8,914 bases of DNA from Propionibacteriaceae bacterium (GTDB taxonomy: Bacteria > Actinomycetota > Actinomycetes > Propionibacteriales > Propionibacteriaceae): NCBI GenBank assembly GCA_003451975.1, contig DMIX01000102.1, positions 1 through 8,914 of the forward strand, given 5' to 3'. The notes under the pieces are model-generated. The model did no database searches. It saw only the letters and a program-made list of their open reading frames with translations, and was not told where the DNA came from. Below, in pieces: positions 1 to 5,181 of this stretch (positions within the stretch are counted from its first letter, which is position 1; each line of letters opens with the position of its first letter). Both the position numbers and the translations under genes were made by a program.

Positions 1-2307
1 CAGCTGCCCCGAGGTACCCAAGCCCCAGCAGAAGGAAACACCGCCGTTGACCACACAGGTGTGTGCATCCCCGGCCGCGACCGACGTCACCGATCCATTC
101 CCGAAAACGGTGGTGTAGCTGATGCACCACCACAGGAACGAACGACTACAGACTTCGGTGTCTACGACCTGCTGCGGAGCACTCTGGTTGGTGGTGCTGT
201 TCAGGCCGAGCTGGCCGCTGTTGTTGCGGCCCCAACAGGAGACGACTCCACTGTGGACATCGCAGGTGTGGTTAGCCCCGGCCGACACCGAGCTGATTCC
301 GGTTGCAACCAGCTGCGGGGTTGTCTGGGTGGTGGTGTTCCCCAAGCCGAGTTGGCCGTAGTTGTTGGCACCCCAGCAGTAGAGATCGCTGTCGCTGGTG
401 AGGGCGCAGGTGTGAGATCCGCCCGCGGTCACGTCAGTCACGGTCGCGCCAGCGAGCGCTCCGGTCACCAAGGCCGGCTTCGACTGACTCGTGGTGTTGC
501 CGACACCAAGCTGACCAGAACCGTTTTCCCCCCAGCAATACAACGACCCGTCCACGATTCCGCAACTGTGAGAGCCGCCGGCGGACACCTTGGTGAAGTC
601 GCGACTCAGCGCGAACCCGCCATCATCGGTCCAGGTGGTATCGCCGGTGGTGGCAACGGTCGCGGGAGAACTGCCATTGCTGGAGGTTGAACGCTGGAGC
701 TCATACTGACCGTAGGACTGCGCCCGTTCGGAGGCGGGGTCCCAGCTCGTCGTGATCGAGTTCTGCGTACGGCTGCCCACGGCAGGGCTTACCGCAGGGC
801 GGGTGGTGGTGCTGCGCTTCACCCAGCTGCTGTTCGGGGCATGCCAGGCCCCAATCGTGTAGCCCAATTGGTAGTAGTAGTCACGGCCTTGAACCAGTGA
901 GCAGGTTCCGTCTGAGCGCCGCACCGCACCATCGCCACAGCTGGGGCCGGTGAGATCGGCGTCGACCGGAGTCACCGAAGTGGTGCTCGCTGCGTTTCCC
1001 AACTGGCCGGAGGTGCCCAATCCCCAACAGGCGGCCGGGGAATCGCCGACTGCACAGGAGAAGCCGTTGCCTGCGCTGATGGAGTTCAGCGTGCGTCCGG
1101 CAAGCGTCCCAGCGGTCAGCGCGACCGCAGTGGTCTGGTTGGCCGTCGAACCGTTGCCCGGCGTCGATCCCCAGCAATAGGCGTCCCCGGCGGCCACGGC
1201 GCAGCTGTGGGTATAGCCGGCCGCGATTGTGCTGACCTTGCCGCTGATCCCGCTCACGGCAACCGCAGTAGTTCGATTCGCCGTGGCGCCGTCACCCAGC
1301 CGTCCCGACCCACCGGCTCCCCAGCAGAAGGCTTTGCCGTCCGCGATCGCGCAGGTGTGGGCGTCGCCGGCGCTGATCTCGCTGACGTGGCGTCCGGTGA
1401 TTTGCCCACCCCAGGCCAGAGTTGGGGCTGTGCGGGTCACTGTGGTGCCGTCGCCGAGTTGGCCGTAGGTGTTCGTTCCCCAGCAGAAGGCCATGCCGTC
1501 CGCCACCGCGCAGGAGTGGTTCGTGCCGACGCTCACCGAAGAGACCACCCGGCTGGACAGTCCCCCAGCCACCGGTGTCGCCGTTGTCGCAGTCCAGCAG
1601 TAGGCGCCGCCATTGGCCACGGCGCAGGATTGATTCCCGCCCGAACTGAGCGACGTGGGCGTCCCAGGAATCCCTGTCACCACCGTCGGGGTGGCGCCGA
1701 TGCCGGTGCCCCAGCAGTAGACCTGACCGTCAGCGATCGCGCAGGTGCGGTCGTTTCCGGCGCTGATCTCCGCTACGAGTTTCCCTGAAAGCGCAGCCAC
1801 CAGAGTGGGGCTGGTCGCTGGGCTGATTGCACCGCCCAGCGCGCCGGTGTTGCTGGTTCCCCAGCAATAGACCTGACCACGGACGATGCCGCAGGCATGG
1901 CTGGTGCCAGCAGAGATGTCAGTGAAGCTGAGCTGGCCGGTCGTCGGCGCCGTGTTGGTCGAGGCATGGGTGTAGCTGGTGGCGGTGCCGTCGTAAATGT
2001 CGTAGGCACCGGTGCCAGTATTGGTGGACGCCGTCGACAACTCATAGCTGGGTGTGGCCCAATCGCCGTCGGCGGCCGGCCAGGTCACGTCGACCGAGGA
2101 AGCGTGCCCGCCACTGGTGGTCGGGGTGATGGCTTCCAAGGTGCGCGCAGTGAAACTGCTGGCGGCGAACTCTCCGTCCACGAAGGACGCCAGAGTTGGC
2201 TGTTGCCCCCAGACCAGCGAAAGCACTGCGGCAAGGCCGATGCCCAAGGCGCCGACGCGGCGACGCCCCCGGCCATATGCCGGGAGGTGGCGCGAACCCC
2301 TCTTCAT
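1..2307 (-). CDS. Secreted RCC1-repeat double beta-propeller protein with split FnIII-like segments and SipW-type signal (3' end beyond window)
   Basis: The frame is open for 769 codons from ATG 2307 and leaves the window at position 1 without a stop. Residues 1-17 are rich in Arg, followed by a hydrophobic stretch (about 18-33) and TLASFVDGEFAASSFTA (38-54), a SipW-dependent-type cleavage region. Eleven RCC1 blades of about 50 residues follow. Most have the pattern SAG..H(S/T)C(A/G)(I/V)..G..YCWG, then GQLG. Blades 1-7 span about 128-455, a full seven-blade propeller; blades 8-11 start near 567 and continue off the edge. Each blade has two cysteines about 10-11 apart, suggesting a disulfide per blade. 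Blade 3 is degenerate (CWT for CWG, no GQLG). FnIII-like pieces lie at about 70-126, 470-500 and 510-560. RCC1 propellers mediate protein binding; the secreted inhibitor BLIP-II is one example. The target here is unknown. The start overlaps the preceding stop (ATGA), and GGGGGG lies 7 nt upstream. Family assignment is firm; function is inferred. Confidence 0.92.
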   Translation of the reverse strand, partial: MKRGSRHLPAYGRGRRRVGALGIGLAAVLSLVWGQQPTLASFVDGEFAASSFTARTLEAITPTTSGGHASSVDVTWPAADGDWATPSYELSTASTNTGTGAYDIYDGTATSYTHASTNTAPTTGQLSFTDISAGTSHACGIVRGQVYCWGTSNTGALGGAISPATSPTLVAALSGKLVAEISAGNDRTCAIADGQVYCWGTGIGATPTVVTGIPGTPTSLSSGGNQSCAVANGGAYCWTATTATPVAGGLSSRVVSSVSVGTNHSCAVADGMAFCWGTNTYGQLGDGTTVTRTAPTLAWGGQITGRHVSEISAGDAHTCAIADGKAFCWGAGGSGRLGDGATANRTTAVAVSGISGKVSTIAAGYTHSCAVAAGDAYCWGSTPGNGSTANQTTAVALTAGTLAGRTLNSISAGNGFSCAVGDSPAACWGLGTSGQLGNAASTTSVTPVDADLTGPSCGDGAVRRSDGTCSLVQGRDYYYQLGYTIGAWHAPNSSWVKRSTTTRPAVSPAVGSRTQNSITTSWDPASERAQSYGQYELQRSTSSNGSSPATVATTGDTTWTDDGGFALSRDFTKVSAGGSHSCGIVDGSLYCWGENGSGQLGVGNTTSQSKPALVTGALAGATVTDVTAGGSHTCALTSDSDLYCWGANNYGQLGLGNTTTQTTPQLVATGISSVSAGANHTCDVHSGVVSCWGRNNSGQLGLNSTTNQSAPQQVVDTEVCSRSFLWWCISYTTVFGNGSVTSVAAGDAHTCVVNGGVSFCWGLGTSGQL

Positions 2308-2480
2308 CGCGCCACCCCCCGATCCGGCTGCAAGTCGGCAAACTCATCAGCCGTAATACCGTCACCGGCCAGCACTCCGGTGACGGCGTTTTCGATCCCA
2401 TTCGTACGGGCAGCCACCAGCGCTCGATGCGTGTCGCATCGAGTTCCTGGCGCTGTCTGCGCGAAGGAATCAGTCTTCAT
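2304..2480 (-). CDS. Small protein of unknown function (58 aa), coupled to the RCC1 gene
   Basis: I do not recognise this protein. It is hydrophilic, with no signal peptide or membrane segment, one cysteine, and an acidic C-terminal half containing GVLAGDGITADEFADL. Evidence that it is real: a strong Shine-Dalgarno sequence (AGGTGG, 2486-2491) lies 5 nt before ATG 2480 and overlaps the stop codon of the signal peptidase gene, and its TGA overlaps the ATG of the RCC1 gene by 4 nt, as in coupled genes. A GTG at 2489 would add three residues, but it lies inside the ribosome binding site, so I prefer the ATG. A perfect 10-bp inverted repeat lies within the gene (2359-2386). It may instead be a leader peptide whose translation controls the downstream start. 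Position suggests a role linked to the exported RCC1 protein, but nothing in the sequence proves it. Confidence 0.6.
   Translation of the reverse strand: MKTDSFAQTAPGTRCDTHRALVAARTNGIENAVTGVLAGDGITADEFADLQPDRGVAR
2359..2386. repeat. Perfect 10-bp inverted repeat (hairpin) inside the small gene
   Basis: CCGTCACCGG (2359-2368) and CCGGTGACGG (2377-2386) are exact inverted copies around an 8-nt loop. In the minus-strand transcript the hairpin sits about 50 nt before the RCC1 start. No U-tract follows it there. On the plus strand it is followed by CGTTTTCG, which looks like a weak terminator, but no plus-strand gene needs one. It may be an mRNA structure that tunes RCC1 translation, or a protein binding site. 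Confidence 0.55.
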
Positions 2481-2483
2481 AAT

Positions 2484-2491
2484 CTCCACCT
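2484..2491 (-). promoter_or_regulatory. Ribosome binding site of the 58-aa gene
   Basis: AGGTGGAG on the minus strand lies just before ATG 2480, with 5 nt between the AGGTGG core and the start. It decides for the ATG over the GTG at 2489 and overlaps the TAG stop of the signal peptidase gene (2490-2492), which suggests translational coupling. Confidence 0.6.
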
Positions 2492-3176
2492 AAACGGAGG
2501 GATTCGAGCCTGTGCGAACGAGTTCGCTCGGGCTCTCGGAGTCCACAACCGCCACTGCGGGCTCCGGTGCTGGGTCGGACTGGTCTTGAGGTTCGGATTC
2601 GATCAGCCGAGCCGGTTCGCGGTGTCGCCGGGGCCAGAAGGCCCACGTGACCAGAATCGCTGCGATCCCAGTGAGCACGGCCAACAGCCAGGGCTCATGG
2701 AGCCGATCGATCGGTCGCGCCACCCCGGGAACCGAGAAGACCACACGACGTACTTCACTGACCTGGTAGGGGCTGACGTCTTCGACCTCGTTGGCGTCGC
2801 CCTTCATGGTGATGATGTACGTCTTGGACGGACCTGTTCCCTGCGTGATCGACGTCACCCGGTGGGTGATGGGTAGCGCATCTTGCCGGTCCACCGTCAC
2901 GACATCGCCCACCTGCACTTCACTGGCAGGGACACGCTGCACGAGCGCCGCCGAACCAGCTGGAATGGTCGGAGACATCGACCCGGTGGAGAACAGGATG
3001 ATCGAGTAGCCCCAGATGTAGGCCGCGACCGCGGCCAACAGACTGATGAGCCCGATGATCCCGAGCGTCCACAGCGCCACATCAATAGCCATCTGGCCGA
3101 TCCGGTGCCACAAACCTGCAGGTTCCCGACGCTGCTGAGCGCCACTGTCCTGCGTCGAATCACTTCGCTTGGACAT
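2490..3176 (-). CDS. sipW: Signal peptidase I, SipW / ER-type (S26B)
   Basis: The 228-residue membrane serine protease should cleave signal peptides outside the membrane. An N-terminal cytosolic stretch (1-28) is followed by a hydrophobic segment (about 30-62). The catalytic Ser66 lies in STGSMSPTIPAG. PITHRV supplies His105, and GDAN (126-129) supplies the likely acidic residue Asp127. A histidine in place of the usual bacterial lysine is typical of the SipW/archaeal/ER branch. A second membrane segment (about 163-181) and an acidic, proline-containing cytosolic tail follow. SipW of Bacillus processes TasA and TapA; here the neighbours on both sides carry SipW-type signals, so they are the probable substrates. 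No clear Shine-Dalgarno sequence precedes ATG 3176, and the upstream gap of 81 nt holds a strong hairpin, so translation may be low. The family is clear; the gene symbol is by analogy. Confidence 0.93.
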   Translation of the reverse strand: MSKRSDSTQDSGAQQRREPAGLWHRIGQMAIDVALWTLGIIGLISLLAAVAAYIWGYSIILFSTGSMSPTIPAGSAALVQRVPASEVQVGDVVTVDRQDALPITHRVTSITQGTGPSKTYIITMKGDANEVEDVSPYQVSEVRRVVFSVPGVARPIDRLHEPWLLAVLTGIAAILVTWAFWPRRHREPARLIESEPQDQSDPAPEPAVAVVDSESPSELVRTGSNPSV

Positions 3177-3206
3177 GAGAGGGGTCCGTTCGCGAATCCG
3201 GAAGTA

Positions 3207-3241
3207 CCGGTCAACAGGCGGCCGAAGCCGCCGCTGACCGG
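3207..3241 (-). promoter_or_regulatory. UUCG-capped hairpin between the TasA-like and signal peptidase genes
   Basis: On the minus strand an inner stem GGCGGC/GCCGCC closes a C(UUCG)G tetraloop, one of the most stable RNA loops. A 2/3-nt internal loop separates it from an outer 7-bp stem, CCGGTCA/TGACCGG. It starts 16 nt after the stop of the TasA-like gene and ends 30 nt before the peptidase start. No U-tract follows, so it is more likely an mRNA 3'-end stabiliser, processing site or partial attenuator than a complete intrinsic terminator. Confidence 0.7.
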
Positions 3242-3257
3242 ACTATCCAGATCGACG

Positions 3258-3878
3258 TCAGTTAGAGGTTGCGGTGAACTTCCAGGTGGCCGCACCTGAC
3301 TGGCCCTGGGCGAGGCCGCCACCGGCGGTCACCTTGAAGCACAGGTAGGTCGGAGCACCGTCTGCCGGCGCGACTGGCTTCGCCAGCGTGAACCCGGTAG
3401 GCGAGCCGATGGAGCTCAGCGCGGTGCCGTCGGCGACAACCGAGGTGCCACCGGCGAATGCTGCCGCGTTGCATCCTGCGGCACTGGTGGTGACCACGCC
3501 GTAACTCAGGTTGGTGACGGTGCCCGTAGCGGTCACGCTGTCGACCACAACATCGGCACCGTTGGTGGTATCGGCGTCCAAACGCAGTGCGTAGGGTGCG
3601 TAGACCACATCGCTCGGAGACAAATTCGTCACCGGAACCGAAAAGGCCAGGCCCGCCGCACCAGTGGAGGTGGTGTGTTCGTCGAAGCTGGACTGGTCGG
3701 TGCTGCCTTGCATGTTGAAAGAGCCCGCGGTGAAGGTACTGGCGGCGTATTCGGAGTCGTTCCACGCGGCCAGAGTGGCTGCGGTACCGACACCGACGAC
3801 CAGGCCGCCTGCCAGCAGGGCTGCCACCTTGCGGCGGCGGTCACGCCTGTCTTGTGTGGACGTGCTGGAGTTATTCAT
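3258..3878 (-). CDS. TasA/CalY-like exported protein with SipW-dependent-type signal peptide
   Basis: The 206-residue protein has a basic N-terminus (DRRDRRRK, 10-17), a hydrophobic core (18-36) and the signal motif TLAAWNDSEYAASTFTA (35-51), with likely cleavage near residue 37. The W-x-D-x-E...F-x-AG pattern is the hallmark of SipW-dependent-type exported proteins. The mature part is rich in Thr, Ser, Val and Ala, has two cysteines (136 and 180) that could pair, and ends in a beta-strand-like GAATWKFTATSN, as in small beta-sandwich subunits. Fibre formation, as in Bacillus TasA, is possible but not shown. ATG 3878 is chosen over an in-frame upstream extension to 3986, because it places the signal peptide at the N-terminus and has AGGGGAAG 11 nt upstream (a long spacing) plus TAGG 7 nt upstream. 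The gene is first in the apparent operon, behind its own promoter. Confidence 0.9.
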   Translation of the reverse strand: MNNSSTSTQDRRDRRRKVAALLAGGLVVGVGTAATLAAWNDSEYAASTFTAGSFNMQGSTDQSSFDEHTTSTGAAGLAFSVPVTNLSPSDVVYAPYALRLDADTTNGADVVVDSVTATGTVTNLSYGVVTTSAAGCNAAAFAGGTSVVADGTALSSIGSPTGFTLAKPVAPADGAPTYLCFKVTAGGGLAQGQSGAATWKFTATSN

Positions 3879-3932
3879 ATCAATGCCTACTTCCCCTAGT
3901 GTGCCGATCTTGCCGGATGAGTCACGGCAGGA

Positions 3933-3962
3933 ACTATATGCAGATGGGGGCCACTGGATCAA
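3933..3962 (-). promoter_or_regulatory. Putative sigma-70-type promoter of the SipW cluster
   Basis: On the minus strand TTGATC (3957-3962) and TATAGT (3933-3938) are 18 nt apart, matching the -35 and -10 consensus at four and five of six positions. Transcription would begin near 3926, giving a leader of about 48 nt before ATG 3878. It lies downstream of four dyad repeats, which fits upstream regulator binding. Confidence 0.5.
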
Positions 3963-4024
3963 ACAACACATTAACTTTCGAGGCACATTGGGAGGAGTTT
4001 GTTAACCTCAGTAAAGGCCGCATA

Positions 4025-4181
4025 CCCCCTTGTCACCCGCAGATAGGACACGACGGCAGCCCAATGCGGAACAACCAGACAATACTGATTGTCACCCGAA
4101 TGAGGGACATTTCACATAGGGCAGGTCACCCAAAAGAGCGACATTTACAAGAAAACTATCCGTCACCCAAAAGGGGACGTC
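4025..4181 (-). repeat. Four GTCACCC-anchored imperfect dyad repeats (putative operators)
   Basis: GTCACCC occurs at 4032, 4091, 4125 and 4162 on the plus strand, each followed after 7-8 nt by GAC. Read on the minus strand each unit resembles TGTCnCnC-N4-GGGTGACA; the clearest is TGTCCCTCATTCGGGTGACA (ending at 4090). Arms form an imperfect inverted repeat, as expected for a dimeric regulator. Start-to-start spacings are 59, 34 and 37 nt. The array lies about 105-250 nt upstream of the likely start of transcription. The rest of 3879..4226 is AT-richer than its surroundings and I see no gene in it. Confidence 0.6.
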
Positions 4182-4226
4182 GCTCCACCGATCGTCAGCG
4201 CTCAGTCAGCAGGCGCCAGCGGCGAG

Positions 4227-4826
4227 TTACCCCTCGCTAACCACGAATCGCCAGACGACCGAGCCGGTCTCCACGTCGCTGGCACCCTTGGCATGCGCGA
4301 CGCGGATGCACAGTGGGAGCGACGGACCGTCACCACTCAACAGGAAGCTGTCGAGCGCAGCCTCAGTGATATTGCGACGCGACACGACCATATGGCCATC
4401 CGACCACCGCTCTCGACACTGGGTCGCGTCCGCGACCGCGCGAACTTCGTAAGACAGATCAGCAGTTCCAGCGAGATCCACTTCAGGAATCACCGAAGCC
4501 CGCGCGGCCCGCCCTTCAGCATGACGCAAAGACAGAGTCAGACCGAAGTACGCCGCTTCGCCGGGGTGCAAGCCATCGACGACCTCTGAGTCTGTTAGTT
4601 GCGCCTGGTTGCGATCCTCTTCGACCTGAACCAGGTGCTACCCATTAACCGGTGCGACAACCAACACCGCGGCGTTGGGCTCGACTGAGTCGAATCCGAC
4701 ACCCTCGGTCATGTTGGCCACCACCGAGGAGGCGCCAACCAGCGACACAGCGACACCGGCCAGTCCAGCGACTACTTCGCGGCACCATCGCCATAAACGC
4801 TTCGCAACATACGTGTTGGCGGACAC
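4227..4826 (-). pseudogene. Exported-protein gene related to the TasA-like gene, interrupted by an amber codon
   Basis: One reading frame runs from GTG 4826 to TAA 4227 (200 codons) with a single internal TAG at 4638-4640 (codon 63). GTG 4826 has GAGGGAAG (4835-4842) 8 nt upstream; TTG 4844 is possible but worse placed. The N-terminus is a signal peptide: basic residues, a hydrophobic core (about 18-37) and GASSVVA. After the TAG the frame stays protein-like. VVDGLHPGEAAYFGLTL matches VTNLSPSDVVYAPYALRL of the TasA-like protein, and both proteins share an SY-V segment, two cysteines, an LC.(K/R)V motif and a W(K/R)F C-terminus. It is therefore a diverged paralogue. A CAG-to-TAG change is the simplest explanation for the stop; rare amber readthrough or a sequencing error is possible. 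The W-x-D-x-E signal motif is poorly kept. Confidence 0.75.
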
Positions 4827-4848
4827 TTCTGTCACTTCCCTCAACGAT

Positions 4849-4868
4849 CATCAGCAACTCTGCTGATG
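4849..4868. repeat. Perfect 8-bp hairpin just upstream of the interrupted gene
   Basis: CATCAGCA (4849-4856) and TGCTGATG (4861-4868) are exact inverted copies around a 4-nt loop. The hairpin lies 6-7 nt before the ribosome binding site of the interrupted gene. No U-tract follows on either strand. It may be an operator or a leader structure. Confidence 0.5.
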
Positions 4869-4884
4869 CGATCAGATTACGCTC

Positions 4885-4909
4885 AAAAGCGTGTCGCTCG
4901 TACGCTTTT
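4885..4909. terminator. Possible bidirectional terminator-like hairpin
   Basis: AAAAGCGT (4885-4892) and ACGCTTTT (4902-4909) form a perfect 8-bp inverted repeat with a 9-nt loop, and the stem ends in A4/T4 on both strands. This is the layout of a short bidirectional terminator, but the stem is weak for a high-GC host and lies about 270 nt after pheT. An operator is an alternative. Confidence 0.4.
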
Positions 4910-4931
4910 CTGAGGAATTGCGCTACAGCCA

Positions 4932-4952
4932 CCCTGCACCCACCCCACCCCC
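4932..4952 (-). other. G-quadruplex motif in the pheT-downstream gap
   Basis: The minus strand has four G-runs of 5, 4, 3 and 3 bases separated by T, T and TGCA. This fits the canonical G3+N1-7 quadruplex pattern with very short loops. It is on the transcript strand of pheT readthrough. The whole gap 4827..5181 holds no supported gene; it contains this motif and the hairpins at 4849, 4885 and 4966. Confidence 0.55.
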
Positions 4953-4965
4953 GCAACTGCGCAAC

Positions 4966-4987
4966 CCGGCGGGAAAGCCCTTGCCGG
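4966..4987 (-). terminator. Possible pheST terminator hairpin
   Basis: On the minus strand CCGGC, an AA bulge, GGG, a CTTT loop, CCC and GCCGG form an 8-bp GC-rich stem. It lies about 195 nt after the pheT stop, just upstream of the G-quadruplex motif. There is no U-tract, so intrinsic termination is uncertain. Confidence 0.3.
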
Positions 4988-5181
4988 AGAGCCCCCTGGC
5001 CGATCCGTCTACGTCGGGCACCTCATTCGGGCACAGCGGCAGTCATGCCGAGACGGTCATCTCACGTCCGTGATGAATTGCGTCACTGGCCACCCGGAAT
5101 CGATCGGAGCCCCACGCAAAGCCACCAATTCACCCAGGACAAAGGACCCGAACACGGCGACGAAAGGGACACCTGAGCCGA

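Noticed and set aside
61..1788. Plus-strand open frames at 61-690 and 1207-1788
   Set aside because: They are antisense to the RCC1 gene, and their apparent internal repetition is only the mirror of the RCC1 repeats.
2042..2401. Minus-strand frame of 119 codons overlapping the RCC1 start
   Set aside because: It is out of frame with both the 58-aa gene and the RCC1 gene, is rich in Arg, Gly and Pro, and has no coupled start.
2857..2863. A GTCACCC within the peptidase gene
   Set aside because: It is in coding sequence, isolated, and lacks the partner GAC half-site at the usual distance.
3879..3986. Longer N-terminus for the TasA-like protein starting at 3986
   Set aside because: It would bury the signal peptide behind 36 extra residues and run through the putative promoter; ATG 3878 fits the family.
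4025..4181. Repeats considered as a CRISPR array
   Set aside because: The repeated core is only about 7-20 nt, the spacing is irregular (59, 34, 37) and no cas gene is present.
4638..4640. Amber codon considered as programmed recoding (pyrrolysine or readthrough)
   Set aside because: There is no supporting gene or structure in the window, and a single C-to-T change in a CAG codon explains it more simply.
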